Origin: Nocardia uniformis NBRC 13702 | GTDB lineage: Bacteria > Actinomycetota > Actinomycetes > Mycobacteriales > Mycobacteriaceae | Assembly (NCBI RefSeq): GCF_001613345.1 | Contig: NZ_BDCE01000107.1 | Location: 1-64,000 of the forward strand | Reading direction: 5' to 3' | DNA: 64,000 nucleotides | Shown here: piece by piece, positions 24,172 to 31,551 of the stretch | Layout of the letters: the number at the start of each line of letters is the position of its first letter | How positions within the stretch are numbered: the first letter of the stretch is position 1 | Translations under genes and position numbers: made by a program | The notes under the pieces: model-generated | The model's database searches: none | The model's input: only the letters and a program-made list of their open reading frames with translations | What the model was told of the DNA's origin: nothing

Positions 24172-24573
24172 TCACCAGGACGGTTCGAACCAGTCCCGGG
24201 CGTCGCGGCGAAACAGCAGCATGATCACCGCGAGCGACGCGATAATGCCCAACGGACCGGGTGGGCGGCCGTCGCTAATGGACGGCACGGTCCACAGCAT
24301 ATTCAGCGCTGCCACCAGAATCGCCGAAATCCGCACCGCCTGCCCCTCGGAATTGAAGATCAGCCCCACCAGCCCCAGCAGAAGTCCCGGCACGAACGGC
24401 ACCGCGGTCATGAGCGCCGCATGCGTGCCGAGCAACCACCCCGACGAGGCGGTGCACACGATCCCGACCCCCGCGAACCCGAACACGATCACCTGCGCCG
24501 CGCGTACCGAGCGAGGCATGAGGTAGCAGTATTCGTCCGTCTCCGCCTGTTCCGGGGGAAACCAGTCGGACAT
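24172..24573 (-). CDS. Four-helix small membrane protein
   Basis: The 133-residue protein starts MSDWFPPEQAETDEYCYLMP (cytosolic, acidic) and then has four hydrophobic segments, including AAQVIVFGFAGVGIVC, MTAVPFVPGLLLGLVGLIF, ISAILVAALNMLW and LGIIASLAVIMLLF, ending in RRDARDWFEPSW. No family is recognised; such proteins are common in Nocardiaceae. GGGAG lies five bases before the ATG at 24573. The apparent continuous frame to 25362 runs antisense through the next gene and is not coding. Confidence 0.65.
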   Translation of the reverse strand: MSDWFPPEQAETDEYCYLMPRSVRAAQVIVFGFAGVGIVCTASSGWLLGTHAALMTAVPFVPGLLLGLVGLIFNSEGQAVRISAILVAALNMLWTVPSISDGRPPGPLGIIASLAVIMLLFRRDARDWFEPSW

Positions 24574-24685
24574 CAGCTCTCCCGTCCCACAGGTGCGTAC
24601 CGTGCCGATGGACCGCGAGCCGAACCGGCCGCTGGCACGGCGGTTCCGAGCCAGACTAGCGCGCCGACCGGCCGGTTCTGGGTAA

Positions 24686-24716
24686 CCGAGGCCGGGGCGA
24701 GTCGCCCCGACCTCGG
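24686..24716 (-). terminator. Hairpin after the 24729 gene
   Basis: CCGAGG-C-CGGGGCGA pairs with TCGCCCCG-A-CCTCGG, a 14-pair stem with one mismatch and a 1-base apparent loop. It lies 13 bases past the minus-strand stop at 24729. Confidence 0.7.
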
Positions 24717-24728
24717 CCCGGCACCCCA

Positions 24729-25130
24729 TCAGGCGGCATGGAGGGCTTCGGTGACTTTGCGAATCATCTCGGCCAGGATCGGGCTGGGCGCGCCCTGTGT
24801 CTGAGCGGTTTCCAATGCGACGAAGACGATGGTGCGAAAGTTGTCGGCCTCGGCCGGGGCCTGCTGCTCGAACAGGCTCACCGCCGCGGTCAGCGCCGGG
24901 AGTACCTGGTCGGCAAGGTCGGCGACCGTCTTGCCCTGCAATTTGATGTCCTTGGACTTCGCGGCGAGCACATGCCCGACCAGGCCGGTCGCGGAGTACA
25001 GAGCGGTGGTGCCCGCCGTGGCGACCTTGTGGGGCTTGGCGCTGGCGGCGGCCAGCAGCGAGACGGCGCCGTAGGCGGCGGTCCGCACGGTGGCCTTGTC
25101 CTGGTCGGAGAGGGTGATGGTGATCGACAT
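24729..25130 (-). CDS. Conserved hypothetical alanine-rich helical protein
   Basis: The 133-residue protein MSITITLSDQDKATVRTAAY is almost entirely helical, with mildly hydrophobic stretches (GAVSLLAAASA, GTTALYSATGLVGHVLA) and a C-terminal motif APSPILAEMIRKVTEAL. It has no signal peptide or clear membrane helix. I do not recognise a family with known function. AAGGAG lies seven bases before the ATG, and a strong terminator follows, so it is a monocistronic unit. The 25131-25279 interval is empty. Confidence 0.6.
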   Translation of the reverse strand: MSITITLSDQDKATVRTAAYGAVSLLAAASAKPHKVATAGTTALYSATGLVGHVLAAKSKDIKLQGKTVADLADQVLPALTAAVSLFEQQAPAEADNFRTIVFVALETAQTQGAPSPILAEMIRKVTEALHAA

Positions 25131-25279
25131 GGCGTGCTCCTTCAAATTTGTTGTGTCCGTGTCGGCGTCGGTCCTGCTCGCCGAGCAACTCGATTACGGA
25201 AACAACAATCGCCTGCCGTCCTGACACCGGACAGCCACCGCCCTGACACGGCCGCTGACACGAGTGGGCAGGGGGCGGT

Positions 25280-26227
25280 TCAGGAGCGGGCCCGTACGAC
25301 TTCCAGCTCAGTGACTCGCACGGTCGGGGCCAGTCGGTCGCGCAGGCCACGGTCGATCTCACCGGCCACCGGGATCACCACGGCTGCTGCCGAAATGGCG
25401 ATGGCGTCCGCCAGCAGGGTCGGCCAGTCCGGTTCGCGGGTAACGGCGAGGGACGCGATAACGGCGGCTGCGGCGGCGTCGCCGGCTCCGGTGGGGTTGC
25501 CTGCGAGGGGTTCCGGGAGGGCGGCGGACCAGGCTCGGTCGGGGGTTATCGCGACCATACCCAGGCCGCCTCGGGTGACGATTACCGCGCCTACTCCGTT
25601 GGCGATGAGGGGGTCGACCGCGGCGAGTATGTCGGGGATGGTGCGGGTGGGGCGGCCGGTGAGACGTTCCAGCTCATGGGTGTTGGGCATGAGGATTACG
25701 CCGGGGACTCCGGCCGCCAGTTCCAGGGCGGCGCCGTCGACATCGCAGATGGTCGGGACTCCGGCAGCTACGGCGAGGCGGGCCAGCTCGGCGGGCAGGC
25801 TCACGTCTACCCCGCCGGGGAGGGAGCCGGCGATAACCAGGCCGCCGGTATCGGAGAGCAGGCCGCTCACCCGCACCCGCAGCTGGTCGACGGCGTGCGG
25901 ATCGGAGATGCGGGCACCGGGTTCCCAGAGTGCGGTGGCGGTGCCGTCGTCGGACTCGCTGATCACGACCGTGCGGCGGACCCAGGGCAAGGCGTGGACG
26001 AAGTCGACCGGCATTTCGAGTTCCGCTGCCGCCGCGAAGGAGTGGTCGGAGAAGCCGGTGGCGCGGGCGTAGCGGCCCAGTTGATTGAGTACCCGGGTGA
26101 CATTGATGCCGCGTCCGCCGATGCGCTGGTCGACCGACCGCACCCGATGTGGTCGCCCCCGCTCGAAATGCTCCACCCGGTAGGTCATGTCGTACGCGGG
26201 GTTCATTGTCACGGTGAGGATCACCAT
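25280..26227 (-). CDS. PfkB-family hexose phosphate kinase (1-phosphofructokinase/tagatose-6-phosphate kinase type), paralogue 2
   Basis: The 315-residue kinase starts VILTVTMNPAYDMTYRVEHF, as 1-phosphofructokinases and LacC do. It has the first PfkB signature in altered form (GGRGINVTRVL; Arg replaces the usual Lys) and the second, NPTGAGDAAAAAV, with the catalytic Asp. It is the last gene of the amino-sugar operon, 40 bases after the aldolase. Its paralogue at 27092 is similar along its whole length, so one of them is the likely tagatose-6-phosphate kinase. The role of the second is unclear. ATG 26227 is used; GTG 26224 is also possible. Confidence 0.85.
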   Translation of the reverse strand: MVILTVTMNPAYDMTYRVEHFERGRPHRVRSVDQRIGGRGINVTRVLNQLGRYARATGFSDHSFAAAAELEMPVDFVHALPWVRRTVVISESDDGTATALWEPGARISDPHAVDQLRVRVSGLLSDTGGLVIAGSLPGGVDVSLPAELARLAVAAGVPTICDVDGAALELAAGVPGVILMPNTHELERLTGRPTRTIPDILAAVDPLIANGVGAVIVTRGGLGMVAITPDRAWSAALPEPLAGNPTGAGDAAAAAVIASLAVTREPDWPTLLADAIAISAAAVVIPVAGEIDRGLRDRLAPTVRVTELEVVRARS

Positions 26228-26267
26228 GACCACTCTGCCTGTCTTGTCCGCAGAAGCAAGCCCTGAA

Positions 26268-27095
26268 TCAGCAGGCCAGGACGCGCAGGTGGTGTTCGAC
26301 ATCGCGTTGGACGCCGATCCGGCCCGGTTCCAGGTATTTTCGCGGGTCCGATGCGGTGGGGGTCGCGGCCAGCGCCGTACGCACGGCGTCGGTGAGGGCG
26401 ATATTGAGCCGGGTACCGATATTGATCTTGACCATGCCGTGTGCGACGGCCGATCGCAGGCCCTCGTCGGGAACGCCGGAGGAGCCGTGCAGCACCAGGG
26501 GAACGGACAGTTCCGCTGCCAGTCGGGCAATGAGTACGTCGTCGAGGACAGCGGCGCGGGTGGCCATGGTGTGGGAGGAGCCGACCGCCACCGCCAGTGC
26601 GTCCACACCGGTGGCCGAAACGAATTCGGCAGCCTCGCGCGGGTCAGTGCGGACCCCCGGTGCGTGCGCACCGTCCTTTCCGCCGACCGCACCGAGTTCG
26701 GCCTCCACGAACACCGCTCGCGCATGACACCAGCGGGTGATATCGGCGGTGGAGGCGACATTTTCGGCATAGGCGAGGGCGGAACCGTCGTACATGACCG
26801 ATTCGATACCGAATTCCACCGCATCCCGGATCAATTCGAGCTCCGTCGCATGGTCCAAATGCACCGCGAGCGATGCCGCACTGTCCTCGGCAATGGCCAG
26901 GCAGGCGCGTGCGAGCGGCTTCAATCCACCGTGATAACGCACCGTGTTCTGCGAAATCTGGAGTATCGCTGGCCTTTTCGTGGCTTCGGCGGCGGCAGCG
27001 ATGGCCTCGGCATGCTCCAGCGTGATGACATTGAAGGCCCCGAGTCCGCCGGGACGCGCGGCCGTCATGAGTTCGGGCACCGGGGTCAGGGTCAT
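26268..27095 (-). CDS. Class II ketose-bisphosphate aldolase (GatY/KbaY/AgaY type)
   Basis: The 275-residue enzyme has the zinc-binding LAVHLDHA, the second metal region VFVEAELGAVGGKDG and the C-terminal VLHGSSGVPDEGLRSAVAHG followed by MVKINIGTRLN. These enzymes cleave fructose- or tagatose-1,6-bisphosphate to glyceraldehyde-3-phosphate and dihydroxyacetone phosphate. The short length and the setting among NagA, SIS and PfkB genes favour tagatose-1,6-bisphosphate. Its ATG overlaps the stop of the upstream kinase by four bases. Confidence 0.9.
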   Translation of the reverse strand: MTLTPVPELMTAARPGGLGAFNVITLEHAEAIAAAAEATKRPAILQISQNTVRYHGGLKPLARACLAIAEDSAASLAVHLDHATELELIRDAVEFGIESVMYDGSALAYAENVASTADITRWCHARAVFVEAELGAVGGKDGAHAPGVRTDPREAAEFVSATGVDALAVAVGSSHTMATRAAVLDDVLIARLAAELSVPLVLHGSSGVPDEGLRSAVAHGMVKINIGTRLNIALTDAVRTALAATPTASDPRKYLEPGRIGVQRDVEHHLRVLAC

Positions 27096-28051
27096 GGCTT
27101 CTCCTCGCGTTCCGGTCCGGGTACGCGCCGCACCGGAACGGTCGGGAGCAGTCGTTCACGCAGCCGGTGGTCTATCTCGCCCGCCAGTGGCGCGGCCACC
27201 GACGCTGCCGAGGTCGCCACGGCAGCGGCGAGCAGAGCGGGCACCTCGGGCATCCGGTCGGCGGCGAGTCCGGTGATCACCGCGGCGGCCGCCGCATCGC
27301 CCGCGCCGGTGGTATTGCCGGTAATCGGCTGTGACACAACGGCCGACCAGGAGCCAGTACCGGTAGCGGCGACCATGCCGTCCGCGCCGCGGGTGGCGAT
27401 CACCGCGCCCACTCCGGCATCGAGCAGCGGTTGCGCCGCGGCCACTACCTCGGCAGGGCTATGCGGTGCGGTTCCGGTCAGCTCGGACAGTTCGTCGGCA
27501 TTGGGCATGAGAACCACGCCCGGCACCCGTGCGGCATGCCGGAGCGCGGCTCCGCTGACATCGCAAATGGTCGGGATTCCGGCGCCGACCGCCATTCGGG
27601 CCAGTAGGGCGGGAAGCTCCGAATCCACGTGCGGTGGTAGCGAACCCGAGATAACCAGGCCCCGGGTCCGCCCGAGTAGACCGCGCACCCGAGTGCTGAG
27701 CCGGTCGACGGCACTCGCATCCGGGGTCGCCCCCGGCTCCCACAAGCCGGTGGTGGCGTGGCCGTCCCCGGTTTCCTGGATGACTATGGTCCGTCGCACC
27801 CACGGCAATCCGAGTACGAAATCGGCGGGCAACTCGTGTTCGGCTTCGACGGCGAATTCCGTTGAGGCCAAACCTGTTGCCAATACCGACACTCCGAGGC
27901 TGTGCAACACCCGAGCGACATTGACCCCCTTACCGCCCACGCGCTGCCGCACGGATGCGACCCGATGGACGGTTCCGGGCTTCAACCGGTCGATGCCATA
28001 GGTGATGTCGTAGGCGGGATTCAGTGTCACGGTGAGGATCACGCCAGCCAC
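27092..28051 (-). CDS. PfkB-family hexose phosphate kinase (probable tagatose-6-phosphate kinase), paralogue 1
   Basis: The 319-residue protein has the canonical signatures GGKGVNVARVL and NTTGAGDAAAAAVITGLA, and the 1-PFK/LacC-type start VILTVTLNPAYDITYGID. It overlaps the deacetylase gene by 13 bases and the aldolase gene by four, so the three are one unit. Predicted role: phosphorylation of tagatose-6-phosphate to the 1,6-bisphosphate cleaved by the adjacent aldolase. Fructose-1-phosphate kinase activity cannot be excluded from sequence. Start GTG 28051, with GAGGTGG upstream. Confidence 0.87.
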   Translation of the reverse strand: MAGVILTVTLNPAYDITYGIDRLKPGTVHRVASVRQRVGGKGVNVARVLHSLGVSVLATGLASTEFAVEAEHELPADFVLGLPWVRRTIVIQETGDGHATTGLWEPGATPDASAVDRLSTRVRGLLGRTRGLVISGSLPPHVDSELPALLARMAVGAGIPTICDVSGAALRHAARVPGVVLMPNADELSELTGTAPHSPAEVVAAAQPLLDAGVGAVIATRGADGMVAATGTGSWSAVVSQPITGNTTGAGDAAAAAVITGLAADRMPEVPALLAAAVATSAASVAAPLAGEIDHRLRERLLPTVPVRRVPGPEREEKP

Positions 28052-29193
28052 CCACCTCGGCGCAGCACCCGCCGCAACCGTAGGTCGTCATCCACCACAA
28101 TCAGATCCGCGTAGCACCCGACAGCCAGATCCCCGATCTCTTCGAGACCTGCTGTGCGCGCGGGCGTCAGGGTCGCGGCGCGCACCGCGTCCTCGAGCCG
28201 AACCCCGCATTCGCGCACCGCCCAGGCAACGCACTGGAGCAAATGCGAGGTGCCGCCAGCAATGGAACCACTCGCCACCCGGGCCACGCCCGCACTGACC
28301 AGCACCTCCTGTGGCCCCAACCGATAGACGCCATCCGGCATCCCCGCCGCCTGCATGGCATCGGTAATCAGTGCCACCCGCTCGGCTGCGATCGCGAAAA
28401 CCAGTGCACCGAAGCCGGGATCGACATGTATGCCGTCACCGATCAACTCCACGGTCACCTGCCCGCGCGCGGCGGCGGTCAAGGCGGCACCCACCGGACC
28501 GGGATCGCGATGATGCAGTGGCGGCATGCCATTCGCCAGATGGGTTACCGACGTGGCGAACCCCTTGGGGCGCAGAGCATCCAGGAACGTCGGGTAATCA
28601 GCATCGCTGTGCCCGAGCGACACCGTCACCCCGTGCTCGGTCAAAAGCCTTGCCACCTTGTCGAACCCGGGTAGTTCCGGCGCGAGCGTCATGATTCGCA
28701 GCTGTCCGCCAGCTGTATCGATGAACCGCCGAGTCAGCTCCGGATCGGGATGTAGGAGGTAGCGCGGGTCCTGCGCCCCGCACCGCACACCCGAGAGAAA
28801 GGGACCCTCGATATGAATCCCGCCGATCACCCCGGTCTCGGCCAGCTCCCGCAGTGCCCCCACCTGCGCCACCATCGTCTCCGGGGCGGCCGTGACGATA
28901 CTCGCGAGCACCGTCGTACTACCTCGGGATCGGTGGTACTCCACGGCCGCGACAGTGTCGGCCGCCTCGGTGGTATCGCACCGAAACCCGGCCCCGCCGT
29001 GATTATGGATGTCTACCAACCCGGGCAACACCGTGCCACCGGATAACGGCGTCGGCGCATCCGGATGCGCCGACCGCCATTGCGCGAATCCGCGCACGGC
29101 GATAATCCGCTCTCCGCCGACCGACACCACGCCATCGTCGAAACTGTGTGCGGGCGAGACGATCCGCCCGCGAATGTGTAGCTCAGGACTCAT
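28039..29193 (-). CDS. N-acetylglucosamine/galactosamine-6-phosphate deacetylase
   Basis: The 384-residue amidohydrolase removes acetate from an N-acetylhexosamine-6-phosphate. Metal and active-site residues are visible: HNH in LPGLVDIHNHGGAGFRCD, Glu in GGIHIEGPFLSG, His in VSLGHSDADY, His in VTHLANGMPPLHHRDPG, and the catalytic Asp in ALITDAMQAAGMPDG. NagA and AgaA cannot be told apart by these motifs; the tagatose-type neighbours argue for the galactosamine form. It is third in the operon after the SIS and ROK genes. Confidence 0.92.
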   Translation of the reverse strand: MSPELHIRGRIVSPAHSFDDGVVSVGGERIIAVRGFAQWRSAHPDAPTPLSGGTVLPGLVDIHNHGGAGFRCDTTEAADTVAAVEYHRSRGSTTVLASIVTAAPETMVAQVGALRELAETGVIGGIHIEGPFLSGVRCGAQDPRYLLHPDPELTRRFIDTAGGQLRIMTLAPELPGFDKVARLLTEHGVTVSLGHSDADYPTFLDALRPKGFATSVTHLANGMPPLHHRDPGPVGAALTAAARGQVTVELIGDGIHVDPGFGALVFAIAAERVALITDAMQAAGMPDGVYRLGPQEVLVSAGVARVASGSIAGGTSHLLQCVAWAVRECGVRLEDAVRAATLTPARTAGLEEIGDLAVGCYADLIVVDDDLRLRRVLRRGGWLA

Positions 29194-29205
29194 TGTGCCG
29201 CCGCG

Positions 29206-29487
29206 TCACCCACCGACCACCCTGCCGTTGACCACACTCGTCATCCCGGCAGGCAGTTGATCGCGATTCACATCGGTTGCACCCCGGGCAATTTCGGTGG
29301 ATTGCGGCCATGAGCACGCCGGTGTGACACGGCGGGAGAGCAACCGAAGGAGCGGGGTGCCAGCCACCCGAACGGACAGGGAACCACCCACCCGAATGAG
29401 CAGGTTGCCGACCACCCGCGTGGCGGGGTGACCTGTCACGCGAAAGACGGGGTGACCGACAACCGGAATGGCGGAGACGTGACTCAT
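29206..29487 (-). CDS. Possible small ORF with 8-residue repeats, coupled to the ROK kinase gene
   Basis: This 93-codon frame begins at an ATG overlapping the ROK kinase stop (ATGA) and ends 13 bases before the deacetylase start. It encodes an 8-residue repeat (VVGHPVFR, VTGHPATR, VVGNLLIR, VGGSLSVR, VAGTPLL) made by a 24-bp tandem repeat. The overlap favours translation. The repeat and an odd C-terminal half, with a fragment resembling the genome's CGTCATCCCGGCA repeat at about 29240, favour non-coding origin. It fills the only long gap in the operon. Confidence 0.3.
   Translation of the reverse strand: MSHVSAIPVVGHPVFRVTGHPATRVVGNLLIRVGGSLSVRVAGTPLLRLLSRRVTPACSWPQSTEIARGATDVNRDQLPAGMTSVVNGRVVGG
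29356..29475. repeat. 24-bp degenerate tandem repeat, five units
   Basis: Five consecutive 24-base units start at 29356, 29380, 29404, 29428 and 29452. They share the pattern GGTGACC-N3-CACCCGAA-N3-GCGG with a few changes each. The units lie between the ROK kinase and the deacetylase genes, in an otherwise tightly packed operon. Confidence 0.75.
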
Positions 29488-30476
29488 ACGAGCGCCCCGT
29501 AACGAGCGAACAGGGCCGCCCCTGCCAGTCCGGCGCGCGCGCCGAATCGACCGATGGTCACCTCGGGTGCGGGCACCACCCGCAGCCGCTCCCGGAGCGC
29601 CCGGTGCAGTCGCTCAGACAGTGTTGGACCGGCTCCCGCCAAACCGCCGCCCACGACGATCAGCTCAGGGCTCACCGCGTGGATCACGCCCAGCAGCCCG
29701 TCCGCCAGAGCCGCGACCGCATCCGACACCACGGCTTTCGCATCGACGTCGCTGTCCATCCGGCCGAAAATTTCCGCCGCGCCGATATTCTCGTGCCCGG
29801 TCCGCCGCCGGTAGGCGCGGGCGATGCCGTTCGCGGACGCTACCGTCTCCACACATCCGGTATTGCCGCAGGGGCACGGGAGTCCATCGTCGCGCCGCAC
29901 CGCGATATGCCCGTACTCGCCCGCCTGCCCGATACCGCCGCGCACGAGTCGTCCACCAACGGACAGCGTCCCGCTGATCCCGGTCCCGATGATCACCACG
30001 CATACGGTGTCTCGACCCTGCCCCGCCCCGAACCGCCATTCGGCCCATCCGGCCACGGCCACATCGTGTTCGATCAGCACCGGCATCGACCATCGTCGGC
30101 TGAATCGCGTCCCCACCTCGACATCTCGCCAGCCGACATTGGCGCTGAACACCGCGATCGAGCGAACCGGGTCGACAATGCCGGGCAATAACACCGCGGC
30201 CCGCGCCACCCGGCCGCGGTCCGCGGCCGACAACCCGCTCAGCAGCACATCGCCCAGCTCGCCCATCGCATCGAACGCCGCCTCGCCCTGCGGAGTCGCC
30301 ACCGCGTCCGCCACCAGCACTTCACCTGCGGCGTCGGCGATCTCGGCCTTGATCGTGGTGCCGCCGACATCCATGGCGAGGACCAGCGCCTGCTCCCCCA
30401 GTTCGGCGTGCGGGTGCGTCACACCCGCGGGCGCACTCACCACCGCCCGCACTCCGGGCACGACCTGCGAGCTCAC
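29484..30476 (-). CDS. ROK-family sugar kinase (probable N-acetylhexosamine kinase)
   Basis: The 330-residue protein has the ATP-binding ALVLAMDVGGTTIKAEIAD, the catalytic region IEHDVAVAGWAEWRFGAG, the substrate loop with the ROK Glu-x-Gly-His (GQAGEYGHIAV) and the zinc motif CPCGNTGCVE. There is no DNA-binding domain, so it is a kinase and not a NagC-type repressor. Second in the operon, it would phosphorylate the sugar imported by the divergent ABC system, replacing the PTS used in E. coli. The first 30 residues are an extension without family character. Start at ATG 30476. Confidence 0.88.
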   Translation of the reverse strand: MSSQVVPGVRAVVSAPAGVTHPHAELGEQALVLAMDVGGTTIKAEIADAAGEVLVADAVATPQGEAAFDAMGELGDVLLSGLSAADRGRVARAAVLLPGIVDPVRSIAVFSANVGWRDVEVGTRFSRRWSMPVLIEHDVAVAGWAEWRFGAGQGRDTVCVVIIGTGISGTLSVGGRLVRGGIGQAGEYGHIAVRRDDGLPCPCGNTGCVETVASANGIARAYRRRTGHENIGAAEIFGRMDSDVDAKAVVSDAVAALADGLLGVIHAVSPELIVVGGGLAGAGPTLSERLHRALRERLRVVPAPEVTIGRFGARAGLAGAALFARYGALV

Positions 30477-30486
30477 GGTGTCTCCC

Positions 30487-31431
30487 TTACGAATCCAGAA
30501 CCACGGAGCGACTCAGGCTGCGCGGATGGTCGGGATCCAAACCCAGATCCGCCGCCCGGAGCAGGCAAAGCCGGTGCACCCGAACCAGATCCGCCATCGG
30601 GTCGATCGCGCGGTGCTCCAAATGCGCACCGGTCGCGGCCACCTCCTCGGCAAAGCCCGGCAGTAGCGGCCCGAATGCCCATACCGCGCGTCCCGGCGCG
30701 GCAATACTGATCGGCCCGTGCCGGTATTCGGTGGCCAGATACGCCTCGGTCCAGGACTGGCATGCCTCGCGAAGTTTCAATCCCGCCTCCTCGGCCAGCG
30801 CGGCGGCGAAACCCATTCCGACGAAACTGATCTGGTCGGCGTAGCGCACCGCCCCCAGGGCGGTCGCGGCATCCTCGGCCAGTACCGCCCGCGCCTGCGC
30901 GATCACCGGCGTCAAATCTTCGCCGAGATGCCAGCGCAGTATCGCGGAAGTGGTGGTGGCGAACCGTGTCTGCACCACCGACCGCTCATCCACCTGATCG
31001 ACCAGGATGGCGTCACCGAGTTCGAGTACCGGTGTTCCCGGGCTCGAGCAGATGACGGTACGCGGCACCCGTGCGGGCAGACCGCGCATGGCCTCGATGA
31101 CCTCGGTCGTGGTGCCGGAGCGGCAGATCACCAGATAGCGGTCGTACTCGCGCCCGGTGGGTGGCTGCCCGGCGGGCCAGGCGTCGGTCAATCCCTGTCC
31201 GGCGGCCTCGCGCCGGGATGCGAAAGCGCGTGCCATGAACAACGAAGTGCCACAACCGATCGCGGCGACGCGTTCACCGGGTTGCGGCAGTACGTCACGG
31301 TGCGCGGCGGCGATCGCCGCGGCGGCGGCCCAGTCGTCGGGCTGGGTAGCGATCTCGGCGGCGAGATGGGGCGCGGGGATTGGTTCGACGGATTTCGTCA
31401 CCAGATCAGCGTGCTCCGCGTGATCGTTCAT
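30487..31431 (-). CDS. SIS-domain sugar isomerase/deaminase (AgaS-like)
   Basis: The 314-residue protein contains two SIS domains: one around AAIGCGTSLFMARAFASRRE and YLVICRSGTTTEVIEAM, the other around QISFVGMGFAAALAEEAGLK, followed by ATEYRHGPISIA. It resembles AgaS/GlmS-C-type proteins that convert galactosamine-6-phosphate to tagatose-6-phosphate with loss of ammonia. First gene of the catabolic operon. ATG 31431 is adjacent to an operator-like palindrome and lacks a ribosome site. A leaderless transcript, or GTG at 31401, are alternatives. Confidence 0.85.
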   Translation of the reverse strand: MNDHAEHADLVTKSVEPIPAPHLAAEIATQPDDWAAAAAIAAAHRDVLPQPGERVAAIGCGTSLFMARAFASRREAAGQGLTDAWPAGQPPTGREYDRYLVICRSGTTTEVIEAMRGLPARVPRTVICSSPGTPVLELGDAILVDQVDERSVVQTRFATTTSAILRWHLGEDLTPVIAQARAVLAEDAATALGAVRYADQISFVGMGFAAALAEEAGLKLREACQSWTEAYLATEYRHGPISIAAPGRAVWAFGPLLPGFAEEVAATGAHLEHRAIDPMADLVRVHRLCLLRAADLGLDPDHPRSLSRSVVLDS

Positions 31432-31456
31432 GTCAAATTTACGGCCAAACTTGTCA
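31431..31456. promoter_or_regulatory. Palindromic operator candidate between the two arms of the amino-sugar locus
   Basis: TGTCAAATTT and AAACTTGTCA flank a 6-base centre and form an imperfect 26-bp palindrome (TGwCAArTTT type). It is nested inside a wider 10-bp perfect inverted repeat, CGTGATCGTT (31419-31428) and AACGATCACG (31469-31478). It lies between the divergent SIS and binding-protein genes; the DeoR regulator at 34576 is the obvious candidate binder. Confidence 0.6.
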
Positions 31457-31551
31457 CAAACGATCACGGCTGGACTAAATTACTCAGCACCTCCCGATCG
31501 GTTTCATCATCCCGCGCTCGAGCCGGGTGTGTGCAGCGAAAGGTTCGACTC

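Noticed and set aside
24574..25362. Long upstream extension of the 24172 membrane protein frame
   Set aside because: It runs antisense... in a different frame through the 24729 gene and its terminator; GGGAG before ATG 24573 marks the real start.
30718..31551. Upstream extension of the sugar-binding protein frame
   Set aside because: It overlaps the SIS gene on the other strand; the lipoprotein signal begins only at 31552.
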